DNA of 64,000 nt, taken from contig CM114273.1 of NCBI GenBank assembly GCA_050084515.1, forward strand, positions 6,758,001 to 6,822,000, in the 5' to 3' direction. Position 1 is the first letter of the stretch, and the number at the start of each line of letters is the position of its first letter. Shown here piece by piece: positions 9,609 to 21,117 of this stretch. The notes below the pieces were generated by a model, which worked only from the letters and a program-made list of their open reading frames with translations, did not search any database and was not told the DNA's origin. The position numbers and the translations under genes are program-made. The DNA comes from Blasia pusilla (taxonomy: Eukaryota > Marchantiophyta > Marchantiopsida > Blasiales).

Positions 9609-10964
9609 CTAGTTAGCATGCCTGTGCTTGTGCATTGCTTTGTTTTTTTAATTAGCATGTTAACTTGTGCCTGAGAAAGAATTTCCCTATAATTTAGAAA
9701 TATTTTTTATTTAAAAATGCAATTATAATCTCCATTTTTGTAAATCTTAAAAGAGTGATAGCATTTCACTTTAAACAATGCCCAACTCTTGTAGATAATT
9801 TCACTTCTCCGTATCCATTTCCACTAAGTTAAAACATTTTCAAGGGGCCGTTCAGGTTACATTAGTTTGCTAGGGGATCCCTTAAGCGAATTCCTCCCAT
9901 TTTTACTCTTCCCTTTCCACTTTTCCTACCAAAATAGCATCCACTAACTAGATTCTAAGTTAGTTTTAATTAGTTAACTCATTTCCCTTTTGCATTCAAA
10001 TTCATTTTCCTTTCCCAAACTATGGAATATGAATTAACATGATTTTTTTTTTAATATTCATAAATTTCATTTCAAAGTTTAAATCTAATTTTTATTTTCT
10101 TAAATCTCAAAAGAATGAGAACATTAGGCTCTTCTACGTAATTCCACTCCTCACTTAAAATTTAAATGATATTCCACTCCCTTCAATGATTCCATCCTTC
10201 CATAAAATTTAGAAAGTATCTACTCCATTTCCATTAAAATATATTTTCCCTTCCCGGAAAATATGAGTCAAAGAATAAAATTATACCTTTTGGGTAATTT
10301 TATTTATTATTTTATTTTATTTTGATGATCCATTATAATATAAATTATTATTTATTTTATAATTTTATAATTATAAGAAGTATTTTTCATTCCATTCAAT
10401 TTCATTTCTCTATCCATCTTAAACCCTACAAATTTCTACCCATCTATCCATGTTGCCTATTTTGTCCTACTATATTACTATTTTGTTATATCGTGCATAT
10501 GGATTGGCCCATTATGATAAAGATTACAATATTGATCTAATTGAAGGTCTTGTATGCATAATAAGACAAAACAAGAACATGATAAGACAAAATAATTATA
10601 TATTTAAATTTTTATTTCACATTTGATGTATTGGGAAAATATTTTTGAATAGCAGAAGAAATTGATTTCGCTAGTTACAATTAATCAATAATTCAATTAA
10701 TGGGTATTATTTTCATGAGAGGAGTGGAAGGGGAAAAAATATTTATGGTTTCAATTGTTACGAAAGGACCGAATCATCTAGTTGAGTGGGGTATTATTTA
10801 AATTTTAACTGAAGAGTGGAGTGATTTAGACCTTGATTTAGACGAGTGGAATGTTATTACTCCTTTAAGTTTTAAGAAAATAAAAATCGTCTTTAAATTT
10901 TGAAATTAAAAATATATTATTTTAAAATTTTATTTTCGTGCGCAAGCACAAGCATTCTAACTAG
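9609..10964. mobile_element. 1.36-kb non-coding element with 26-bp terminal inverted repeats
   Basis: The left end CTAGTTAGCATGCCTGTGCT and the reverse complement of the right end CTAGTTAGAATGCTTGTGCT match at 23 of 26 positions over the full repeat. Similarity continues inward in broken form: runs such as TCTTAAAAGAGTGATAGCAT face related runs in the right half. The interior is very AT-rich with no coding frame. It may be a non-autonomous DNA transposon. I could not find a clear target duplication. Confidence 0.55.
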
Positions 10965-12861
10965 CATTATTAGTGGAGGATAAATTCTTGATTTTACATG
11001 GCAATGGATCAATAAGAAACTTTTTTCTTACAAATGGGCAAGATGATTATTGGCCTACACTAGTTATACTTAATGGTTGCTTGTACATTAGCTACTTTTA
11101 ATAATAATTGGGGCCTCATCAGGAAAATAGTAAATCTGTTATATAATACAAATCTCACCATTGGACTAGCAAAGTTAGGGTTATGGCTTGAGCCGTGGGC
11201 TCTCCACCAGTCCATGTGGTATGCTTGATATCCCTTACGTGTAACCTACTATGACAAGTAGGAGAAGGTGCATGGATCATCTATAGGTCATTTATATTAG
11301 AAATCATTTCATTTGTGTGCGTAATTATATGCATTCTTGTAATATTCAAAATTTCCTTACATGGATCATTATTGGGTCAACGATAATAATTTATTGGGCC
11401 TCCATTTACATAATAGAGTGTATAGTAGGGGTTGCATGTCATATTCCATTTTTTTGGACCTAGTCTCATCCTTATTTTAGTGAGACGTTGATATCCTTAC
11501 CATATCTAAATTAGAGCTCAAATTTTCACTTCGTTATTGAATTATGGTTTTGTATATATACCATTCAAGGAGGTTCATTCACAAATTGGAACCAAAATTT
11601 AGTCATGTATAATTTTACTTTTTTTAGCTTCTCTTGTGTTAAAAAACTAGATGTGCATCACATTTCTAAAGACTTCATACATGCCAAATTTTCTTGGTGG
11701 AGTTCACCAAAAAATATCCAATCAAGAAACTTTTCAAATCAAATTTTAAGAAAAAATAATTGTAAGAGATAACTTACCAAAAAACAACAATTAGAGATAT
11801 TCGCCTAGAAATAAACTCTAGTTTCTAATGGTTTTGAATTCCAATTCTGGAAACCGTGCACTTTGTTCTTTGGAATGGTAATAATTGTTGTGGCGGAACA
11901 TCTCTCTCCAATAGGAATACAATTTTTGCAATAACAAGGTATTATAATAGGCAAGACTCATCCTAGCTCCATACAATAATAGGTTGAGTCAATTCACGCT
12001 CATTGGGCGTCCCATGACAATCCATTCAATTGATACGTTTTTCAATCAAAAAAGCTAAAAGATGCAAGAAAGACAAAACTTTACACATACATGTCAAATT
12101 TTATGCAAAACCTATTGTGTGGTACCATAAACCTTTGTGTCGCTAATCCTACATATGCCATCAGTATGCACCTATAGGTCCTAGCATCCATGCCTACATT
12201 GGACCTATATAAGGTCCAATATCTGAAGACGTCCAAGTGGGTGTTACCATAGACCACATTGGTTCACTCTTAGTAGTAGCCCTAATAGGGATGACATTGC
12301 CCAATCTCATGTGGTGATGCCCACAATGGATAGGCCGGCCGTGTCTAGTGGGAGCACTATTCAACAAGTGCCTCATACTCTGCCTTAGAGCATCTAGATA
12401 TTAAGTAAGGTAGATGTCCTAATCCTTTGAGTCCTCCTCCTCCGCATCCTCCTCACCCTTATGATTTGAGAGGTCCTCTTAATAGTCGTCTCCTCATCTA
12501 ACATGAATGGAGGATGAGAGAGGATCCTTCGTGTTGATTGACATAGACACGTATACTCGCCGCCGCTCCTCCTCCATCGGGATGTGACATCTCATATGGT
12601 ACCATATACATAACATGCAATATTATCTCTAGTGAAAACAACTAAATAGATGAGACTACAATAAATCTTGCTAAGAGTTTAAGAAATGTATCATTGTCGT
12701 AGTACCTTATGGTGAAAGATGACTTCATCACGAGTCTTTCATCAATGCCATACATTATCCACTATTGTAGAAGTAGGGCGCTCTCTACACCCCATAAAAT
12801 ATAATAGTGCACCAATATAGTCAGTGCCTTCTACATTCCTAATGCTTTGCCATATGGATTG
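10965..12861. other. AT-rich intergenic DNA, no gene seen
   Basis: No frame above about 60 codons and no recognisable protein motif. The sequence is AT-rich to about 12150 and then more mixed. Confidence 0.5.
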
Positions 12862-12997
12862 TGTCGTGCGTATACACATCGATACACAACATACATCGCT
12901 GGTCACATCCACACCACACAACACCAATCTTCCCCACACATGGGTAGATCCACACATGTACAGAAATCAACTCATACATATACATGGAGATCACACA
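12862..12997 (-). repeat. 3' terminal unit A3 (136 bp)
   Basis: Starts TGTGTGATCTCC just after the purine tract and ends GTATACGCACGACA. It is diverged in the middle but shares the GATGTATGTTGTGTA and terminal blocks with A1, A2 and the copy 2 unit. It is followed by unrelated sequence, confirming the 3' boundary. Confidence 0.7.
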
Positions 12998-13077
12998 ACC
13001 GCCCCCTTAGCTAGCAATTGGACCCCCTCGTTACTCCAGATAGAAAATTTCACATCTCCCAGACATGATCTACTACC

Positions 13078-13551
13078 CTATACACATCTCGGACACATCC
13101 ATCGTCCCGTGGGAACTACATCAAGAGGGGGGATCAGACATGACATATGCCACCCTCGAGAACAACCATCACATACCAACATGGTGGTTGCACCCGTGGT
13201 AGATCTGCACAACATACACCTCAAGTCTGCAGGTATTATTGCCAAGCTCCGATCCACTGTCTCGTCCACATTCGGAAGATGACAAGGCGCACAATTTCGG
13301 ACATGATCCTTCCAAATCATACCATCCCGTCCCTCCAACATGAGGACTCCGGTCGGTAATACCTCGCACACACATAGGATCATGCGCCCTGCAATGACAT
13401 TTAGCGTCGTGGGTTCCGCCTGCTGTAAATATACGTAATCTCTAGGATGAAACCTCCTAATCCTTGGAAAATAACCTCCTCCACAAATAGTTGCGTACTT
13501 CAATGTATCTCTATGCTGAGCAATAGCTAAGTTCTCAAAAGCCATAGGCAT
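13078..13551 (-). pseudogene. Integrase C-terminus with intact PHD finger (copy 3)
   Basis: 157 open codons. The first half matches the integrase tail of copies 1 and 2 (RFHPRDYVYLQQ, NCAPCHLPN). The second half is a complete PHD finger: C-x2-C-x11-C-x2-C-x4-H-x2-C-x14-C-x2-C. The pairs are CMLC, CDGC, then HMSC and CPRC, with the usual Trp (WMCPRC) two residues before the last pair. This is the only copy in the window with all eight ligands. The catalytic core is absent, so no integrase activity is possible. Confidence 0.85.
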
Positions 13552-14089
13552 AACTCTACAAAAAATCTCCGCCTAGGGTTGGCTTGTTAACCACGTCATG
13601 CCCTACCATGTTCCCATCCAACCACGTCTCTCGCACGTGCCCTATGCACCCAAGGGTCCTTAAATGCAGGGGAGGGGAGGGAGGGCTCTCTTTAATGCGG
13701 GGAGGGAAAAAGGGGTCCGCGCCCCTATGGAACCTATGCGAGGAGGGAGGGGGGGGGAGGCCCGTGCCCCTATGTCCTCAATCCTTCCTTTCCTCCTTCT
13801 CTCCCGTTTGCACCCTGCGACGATCCTACGTCTGGGTTGCCCGCTCCCGTGGCTCAGACTCCCAGCTCCCGACTTGCCCGCGACCTAAAATTCTCGTCTA
13901 CGCCTTATCATGGCCATCCCGCAACCTAAAATCTTCTACTACACCCTAGCATGGTCACCCTCACGGCGGCTATGGTGCATTTCCCGATCAAGCTCTCATT
14001 CTGCTTTTTCGATACACCTGCTTATGAACTCCCAACGTCACACTTCCCGCTACACTCTGCTGTTTTCTCTCATCAATTTGCACCAGAGA

Positions 14090-14780
14090 AATCCATGAAA
14101 AATGGCTAGCACTTCCGCGCACGGCCTCTTGAACATAAAAGTGACAAACAAATGCCACACACGCATCTCCAGGGACTCCCCACCAAGGCAACTCGCTTGC
14201 CTACCTGCAAACAACTAATTCCCACCTGCCCCTTGACATCTTTGTCATATAAAATCAAGAGTAGTAAAAATGGCTCAGCCGGCCTAAAGCTGCACTCATG
14301 AATCTACATCGGCATATCGAACCACATCCATCCTCTGCTATGAGGGAATCCGGATGCTAGCATCCTAACTCCTACATATCCACACACGTCTATGCAAGCG
14401 ATGCGCTCCTAAGGCTCAACATGAGAAAGATGGCTTGGGAAAGCCATCTTCCTCCCTTATATAGGGTTGGTAAGAGCCAGAAGGCTCTTCCCCTAAAAAT
14501 AGCTATCCTCCTAGTAACCTGCGCGCATAAGTTACCAGGGGCGGGTGACGTGCTCAACAAGTCACTCGGCTGTGAAAGACCTCAACAAGAAAGTTGTAAA
14601 AAGTAACGTTCATGACACACCAGACCTATCTTCAACCTCATCCGACACTCACAAAAGACAAAGTTACACTCAAGGTTGCAAAATGGGACTCATAAAATGA
14701 AGGAGGGAGATAAGGACTCTTAATGGCTCCTATGCCCTATCCACGATAGATCTCGGTCTATTGGCTACTCAGATGTGACA
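14090..14780 (-). promoter_or_regulatory. 5' promoter/leader unit S2
   Basis: Shares with 17846-18500 and 31933-31364 the TGTCACATCTG start, a TATA box (CCTATATAAGG on the minus strand, about 14466-14456) and a hairpin AAGATGGCTT/AAGCCATCTT just downstream. The later TTTGCAGGTAGGCAAGCGAG block, which looks like a splice acceptor, is shared with 17846-18500 only. I read it as the U3-like promoter and leader of the same retroelement superfamily. Confidence 0.6.
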
Positions 14781-15528
14781 AATGCATTATGTTGTGCCAC
14801 AATATGTGATACAAAATGCTCCACTAATATGTAGATATAGCACTCCATGCCACTACTCTCACTAAGGGGGAGGATAATCCCTAATCTTTTCCTTACCTTC
14901 AAATCTCCCTCCCTCTTTAATTTGTTAGTTGAATCCCACTATTTTCATCTTTGTTGATTCTCTCATCTATTCCTTCTCTTCCTCACCAAATGAGCTCTTA
15001 TGTTTTTTTCCCCACTTCTATCTCAAGAGCCCATTCATGATCATCTTCATTTCCTCATGGCGTGAAAAGAACTATTATTTCTTCTTTAATAATGAATAGT
15101 GAGGTTCCTTCCATACATAGACAGAAAAAACTACTTGGAGGAAAGGATGATTTTACTCCATTGGGGGAGGGGGGGAGGGGGCTTTATCGATGAGGACAAT
15201 TCATTAACTTACTTTCCTATCAATGGACATAATAAATCCAAGACATAATAAATAGATGGGATGACTTGTTTCTTCATAAAGGTGATTCACAAATTGTGGT
15301 GCTAGTTTGTTCAATCAATTATCTATCTTAGATAAGAAAATTTGTATGACTAACAAAGGCACATCCCGCTCTATACTAAAATCATCAGACAAGAAGAAAA
15401 ACTACACCTTTCAACTTAATCATCTTCTGGTCTTTTATGGATCTTACTTTGATTGGCCCTTACGCAATAAAATGAAAAAAGAACCCCCCAAGAGAGAATT
15501 CAATTTTATGTAATCGTTACACTGTCCA
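14781..15528. other. No gene seen
   Basis: AT-rich sequence with a run of G (GGGGGAGGGGGGGAGGGGG near 15165). No supported coding frame. Confidence 0.5.
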
Positions 15529-15731
15529 ATTGACAATTCGAAAACAAGTATGAAAAAATATTATTTAAAAAAAAGTGTCTTTTTTGTATGATGAGTTCAT
15601 TTCATAACCCATGTCAATGGCTTCAAGAAAATTGACAATTCAAAAATAAGTATGAAAAAATATTATATTAAAAAAGCATCTCTTTTTTATGATGAGTTGA
15701 TTTTATAACACATATTAGTGGCTTCAAGATA
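15529..15731 (+). repeat. Tandem duplication, two units of about 102 bp
   Basis: Units 15529-15630 and 15631-15731 both start ATTGACAATTC and end GGCTTCAAGA, with an internal AAGTATGAAAAAATATTAT. They differ by scattered substitutions. Non-coding. Confidence 0.8.
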
Positions 15732-15959
15732 AATCTTCACAAATAGAATTAAAGCAATCATATACTTCCAGAGGCAAATCCATGTATGACTATAAGAACT
15801 ATAAATCATTGGGAGAGGATTTAAGAAGGAAGAGGGTAATGCTTTCCCTTTTTAAAAAATAAGGAAATTGGGGGATTTTGTATAGGAAATAGTGAGGACA
15901 TTTATTTTTACCAAAATAAGAAAGGGAAACATGGAAGGGGTTTGGGATATTCTTAATTA

Positions 15960-16241
15960 GGGTGTCTCAAAAACGCTCTGTTGGGTATGGTTATGAGGTC
16001 CGAAGCCGTAAATTTTTATACAACCAAATGTCGTGCTCGGGTGCTGGGTGCTGTCGGAGGTGGACGCTCACCTCCTATGGCCGGACGTCCAAGAGGGATG
16101 TGCATGCATTTAAGTCACACCTTGGAAATAACGGAACTGCTCACGATTGAAGTCAATGAGACATAAATGAAAGCCGTCCCAATTTTACGGTCCAACTGTT
16201 GAAGGACGTCCAAAACTTTACGTCCTCCAAATGAGACACCC
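15960..16241. mobile_element. 282-bp MITE with GGGTGTCTCA terminal inverted repeats
   Basis: Begins GGGTGTCTCA and ends TGAGACACCC, an exact 10-bp inverted repeat, flanked on both sides by TA (15958-15959 and 16242-16243). TA duplications are typical of Tc1/mariner-related MITEs. It has no coding capacity apart from two chance 60-codon frames. Confidence 0.75.
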
Positions 16242-17845
16242 TATTAAATTATAAGAACGTTTACAAATTAGAGATTTAGAGAGAGAACCTAATTTGTTTG
16301 AGTTGAAGGGGTTAGTTTAGGATGAAATAAAGAAGGTGGATGGGCAGGGATCTACTCTTTCTACAATTAGGGAAGAATGTTTTTAATTTATGAATAATTG
16401 GGGATGGGGCAGTAGAAATAAATATAGAAAGAAAAAAGAAAAAAATTATATTAACAAAAATCCTGCATCCCATGTGCACACCCACTAATCTATATTATTA
16501 TGGTGTAACTCTTTCTTTATTTTCAAACACATCTTTTGATTGACACATGAAATTTAGACAACAAGAAAATATTTTTCATATTACTTAAAAGAATTCATAG
16601 GAAATCTTTTTTGGTTGATTCCGTGTGATTAATTCTTCACATAAAAAAAGAATAAGTTATTTTCTTGTTTCTTTCATATACACCAGCGGTATGTTCATGC
16701 TACATATGATTAAAAAGAAAAGAAATTTTAAATGGAGGGATTCATAGATCTTCAAATTATAACCCCCAAAATTGTCGAAACAACCTATGTGTATGTCACT
16801 TTACTTGTTCGGACCCTCAAATGGACCTTTGATCTTCGACTCATTTAAAAGAAATTATCTGATGACTATTTAAAAAAAATGTGATGACTATTTTTTTTCT
16901 CGTTGTGGCGAATGCAATTTGCTTAATAATATACAAGCGTTCTTAGCAAAGTAGTAACCCATGGGAACAAACTAATCCCATCCTCACCGTAGGAAGAAAA
17001 AACAAATCTCACCGGGTCTTCGGAAAGCTCCCGACCCCGTCACTCCGAGTTACCAAAGAGCATCTTTCAGGCGTTATCCGACGGAAGATCTCGAAGTCCC
17101 CGTTCCTTTTCTGTCCGGAGTATCAGCGCTCGAGAGAATATGCTAAGAATCTCCCGACAGTGCCGTCACGCTGCCTGCGTCCAACATGGTCCACGCTCGG
17201 ACGGGTCTCTCAAACCCGCCAGGGTGTCCAATCGCGGGTGACGGCGCGGAGACGGCGGCCGGCCCGACGGCCCTGACTGACGTCCGTCCGTCGACGAACG
17301 GACGCGCAGATGGCGTTCGGTCCGACATCATCGCCCACCAACCAACGAACGAGACTTCTGGGGAAGCTCTAACTGTGATTACCAGACTTGAACGGAAGTC
17401 ATGCCGCCAGCTAGGAGTCGCCACGTCCATCTTCGGACATCCACGTCACGACGCCTTTCGAATATTCTACTCCATATGCATCAAATTTTCCCCTACCGCG
17501 GACAACTTTCATTTTGTTATATTTATTCACTTTCAGTTGTATCTTAGGGGTGTCAAAGATCTCCCTATCCGGGAGTTCTTGGTCACTCGGACTTGCCTCA
17601 CTGGTCTTTTGCCCGGTTCCAAAACGGGTAGCTCCTAAGCTCCTGTTTTGGTATTGGGTGCGCTAATGACGGTGTGGGGACGGAGTAGGGTTTCGTTTGG
17701 TGTGCGGTTTCGGTCTCGACGCCCAGGCTCGAAAGAATTCGTGCGACCCTTGCTCTGGAGTGCTTTCGTGTTTTCATGTTTCCGTGATTCGGTTCTTCGT
17801 GGGATTTGGAGTGTATACGCTTAGGGTGCACTTCGCTTTTTAGTG
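16242..17845. other. AT-rich DNA, then a CpG-rich patch without recognised gene
   Basis: 16980-17640 is markedly richer in CpG than its surroundings and holds an open plus frame (17186-17638, 150 codons) with no family resemblance. It may be a promoter/first-exon remnant or a relic TE end. Confidence 0.35.
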
Positions 17846-18500
17846 TGTCACATCTGATTAGCCGATAGGCCGAGATCTATCGTGGATGGGGCGTAGGAGC
17901 CAGCGGATTATCTTGAGTGTAACTTTGTCCCATGGTGTCGGATGAGGTTGAGGATAGGTCCATTTTGTCAGGAACGTCGTTTCTGAAAACTTTCATTTTG
18001 AGGTCTTTCATAGCCGGGTGACTTGTTGACCAGTCACACCCGCAACTTTGTCAGGCTTGCCAGCAGTTACCAAGGGGAGGGCTATTTTTAGGGGACGAGG
18101 CTTTTGGCTCTTCCCAACCCTATATAAAATAGGAAGGTGGCTTTCCTAAGCCATCTTTCTCATGTTGGGCTGTTGGAGCACCTCTCTTGTATGTGTGTGA
18201 GATAGGACTAGGGTGCTAGCGTCCGGATTCCTTGATAGCACAGGGTGGACGAGGCTCGATATGCCGATGTAGATTGAGGAGTGGAGTTTTAGGCCGGGTG
18301 TGCCGTTTTTACTACTCTTTATTTTTACATGAGAAAGATGTTAGGGGGTGGTGGGAATTCGTTGTTTGCAGGTAGGCAAGCGAGTTGTCGCGGTGGGGAG
18401 CCACTGGAGACGCGTTGTTTTCTATTTGGAAGGTTGTGCACGGAAGCGCTGCTCATTTTTCTCATATTTTTGCGGATAACTATTTAGAGTAGAGGAGCAT
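17846..18500 (+). mobile_element. 5' promoter/leader unit S1 of the gypsy-type family
   Basis: Starts TGTCACATCTGATTAGCC. It contains a TATA box (TATATAA at 18121-18127), the GGCTTTCCTAAGCC hairpin, TTTGCAGGTAGGCAAGCGAG and GGAAGCGCTGC. GGAAGCGCTGC is also in the leader of copy 2 (about 28670). No gag or pol follows, so this is a truncated element. No 126-bp terminal unit lies upstream. Confidence 0.6.
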
Positions 18501-18547
18501 CAGAGTGGCAGACAGGGTGCTCGAGTGTAGCATTGACGGGAGAACAG

Positions 18548-18784
18548 CCCGTGTCGGGAAAGGAGGGCTTTGCCTTGCAGCCGCCGGGGGGCTGTTAAGT
18601 AAAGACGGCTAGCTAGGTCGCGGTCGGTCTAGGGTTAGGTCATGAGCGAGGGACTGAAGGACCACGGAGTCGCGAGCCAAGGGTCGCGAGGTAGCAGGCA
18701 GGCAGACGGGACGAGATCTAGCTAGCCGTATTTACTTAACAACCCCGTCGGCTGCAAGACAAAGCCCTCCTTTCCCGACATGGG
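18548..18784. repeat. Foldback element with about 68-bp inverted arms
   Basis: Arm 18548-18617 (CCCGTGTCGGGAAAGGAGGG...) pairs with arm 18718-18784, which ends TTTCCCGACATGGG, with only a few mismatches. A spacer of about 100 bases separates them. The structure could be a foldback MITE or a source of hairpin RNA. No frame of interest lies inside. Confidence 0.75.
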
Positions 18785-19785
18785 TTTTCATCTAGATGTT
18801 CACTTCCTGTTCCACTTTCTTGGGACCGATGAGGAAAGGAGTAGCTCTTTGTCTCAGTCGGAAGTTTGTGTCTTAAACCCGCGCTCGGAATCAGCGAATC
18901 AGAAGTGGATTCTTGAAAGTATGGGCTTCGTTGTTGTGTTTCCTTTAGTGTTTATTGAGTGATTAGGCCGTTTCTTTGACTTGACTTTGTCTTCTCTAGC
19001 CTCACCACTCTACGTGGATTGTTTGCCTCTCTTTGTCATTGTCGTGGCTTCGCTTGATTGCTTTGCATTCTCGCGCTTTACATTCATGGTGAGTGCTCTT
19101 TGTACATTTGCTCGTGGCCAACTGTAAGGGTTAGAGTTCAAACTGGAATGGACGTTTATGTCTCAACCCCGGGCTTGTAATTGGGAGTCGATGCACATTG
19201 ATCATGCTCTACTTGTGTTGTCAAGTTCATACAACTTGCAGCTTCGTTTGCTTTGCTATCTATCTTTCAATGAACATAGATTCACTCTGCGAAGACATTT
19301 GGATGTGCTTATGCCCCCTTCCTTTGCCTTCTCTGGTTGCAAAACCTATACGATAGACACTGAGCATAGTTGCCCGTTAAAACCCGCCAGAGTGTACCCT
19401 TGCATTAGCAAAATCTCTGTAGAATGGGATGCCATGACACAATGTAATTGCAATCGGGGTCCTTTGCGTGGAGTTCCATCTATCGACCCTCCATTCCCGC
19501 GTGACGATTCTCTGCGCCAGGTACATTACTTCTATGTTTTGTTTATTTTGTTTCGGCTATTACTTCACTGTCAAGAATTACGAACTAAACATACGCTCAT
19601 AAGGTTACTAACATGCTTTTCATGACCACGTCATGCAGGCTAGCGTACGAATATTGTTAGTGCTATTGAATTTCCATCCTCGCAACTCTTAGGTTCTGAA
19701 TGCAAACTTGACCACTCGGTTGGGCTTCTAAGTTGTACTTAGGGGTGTACGTAGATTTTGAGTAATACTATCGTACGCTGTTATC
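18785..19785. other. Unassigned sequence with an unrecognised 155-codon frame
   Basis: Plus frame 19158-19625 is open and Cys-rich in places but resembles no family I know. It could be an exon of the decayed gene that follows. Confidence 0.3.
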
Positions 19786-20247
19786 ATGCCCGACATCCCC
19801 ATTGCAAAGTTCTTAGATGCTTTTAGGCTACGTGAGCTTACAATCACTATGAAAGAGCTCGAAAATGTCACACGTTTCCTTTCTGGAAACCAGGGGTCAA
19901 CTGAAACATGGGTGAGCCTCATGATTCATAGTAGGTCGAGCAGTGACTTTTTCCTCTCAAACATTGTCTACAAGCATTCACATCCGCTATCTAGAAATTA
20001 TTTGGATGATTGGATCATTGTGGGCTTTCCCCTAGAAACGTATGAGTGTTTAGAGCAAGCTGCTAGGCATGCGGACTACAAGGTGGATTTCTCACCGAAA
20101 GCACGCTTGGTGGGTGAGTACGTTTGGTTTGACTCCTACTTCCAGAAAAATGGCTTGACCAATTTTAAAGTGGTGGGACATGAGGGAGGTAAGATGATAG
20201 TGCATACCATTCCACACATCAAAAGTATGATGGAGGCATCAAATTAG
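19786..20247 (+). CDS. Hypothetical protein or exon, 153 residues
   Basis: An ATG-started frame (MPDIPIAKFLDAFRLREL...) ending in TAG at 20245-20247. It has a balanced composition with aromatic and charged residues (WFDSYFQKNGL), unlike random AT-rich frames nearby. I recognise no domain. It may be the first exon of the decayed gene seen at 21.1-22.2 kb, since both lie on the plus strand with plausible splice sites between them. It could equally be a relic TE frame. Confidence 0.25.
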   Translation: MPDIPIAKFLDAFRLRELTITMKELENVTRFLSGNQGSTETWVSLMIHSRSSSDFFLSNIVYKHSHPLSRNYLDDWIIVGFPLETYECLEQAARHADYKVDFSPKARLVGEYVWFDSYFQKNGLTNFKVVGHEGGKMIVHTIPHIKSMMEASN

Positions 20248-21117
20248 AATTTGGTAACAAAGATTGTATGCACCATCCGATTAAAGAGGAGATAATCTAC
20301 CTTAGAGGATATAGAAAATAATGACCTTATCCCTTGGGTGATGGGGGTTACCCCTTGAAGCATATACCTTATTGACCAAACTGACGTGGATGACAATCTA
20401 CCTCTTGAGAAGGACCAAATTTCACATCAATCTGAAGTTATGAGCTCCTTTGCCATTCTGAGCTTAGCTCGGGGTAAGTTCTCTCTTTGATCAAAATTTT
20501 TGCTTGCTTGACATGCAAAGTATTTTGGAAGTACTTTGGAGGAACTGATATCCCTACCCTTCTTTCATCTTTGTGCAGGTAGTGGTCAATCTTTTAGATC
20601 GTAGGCACCACAATTTATCACTTCATAGTGATAAACACAATACTGTAGAGTATTGTGGAAATTCGAACGTCTGGTTTTTTATGTTTATGATATCTCTTTT
20701 TGTCCTGTATCGGACTATGGTCCGGATGTAATACGGGGTTTATTTAGTTTATATACATGTTGGCATATGTAGGTATATGGTGGATATCTATATTTATAGT
20801 TATATCAGAACCCACAAAGAGAGGGTTCCATTTTTCCTTGCGGTAGGTTTGAATGGGTGTGTAGGCAAATCCATGCCTACACTGGATTCCGGTTTAGGTG
20901 GTAGGTGGGCTTCTCACATCGAAGGAATATATCAACAAATAAATCTTCGAGACGAGTACACTTGCCCATTTTCCGGAGTGCTATGGGTTTGAAGTTCTAT
21001 TGCAACAGACCACTTGTTTGATCCCGGGGAATGCTCTCATATGCTATATAAAATCCACAGATTATCTTTGAATGAAGCTCATGTGCCACTTGTCTTTAAT
21101 GCCAAGGTAACAATTCA

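Larger units (their letters stand above)
12862..14780 (-). mobile_element. Internally deleted copy 3 of the methyltransferase-type gypsy family
   Basis: Read on the minus strand, it starts at 14780 with TGTCACATCTGAGTAG (like the 5' ends at 17846 and 31933) and runs through a promoter-like leader to about 14090. It resumes at about 13580 in the integrase C-terminus, then the PHD finger, a purine tract (AGCTAAGGGGGCGG, about 13012-12999) and a terminal unit ending CGCACGACA at 12862. Most of gag and pol, methyltransferase included, is missing. The flanking bases (GATTG and AATGC) do not form a target duplication, so a composite of two elements is also possible. Confidence 0.6.

Noticed and set aside
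17186-17638. 150-codon plus frame as a protein
   Set aside because: It sits in CpG-rich sequence, where long chance frames are common, and shows no recognisable features.
18480-18500. Primer-binding site for initiator tRNA in unit S1
   Set aside because: GCATCAGAGTGG resembles the usual TGGTATCAGAGC only with gaps, so it is too weak to call.
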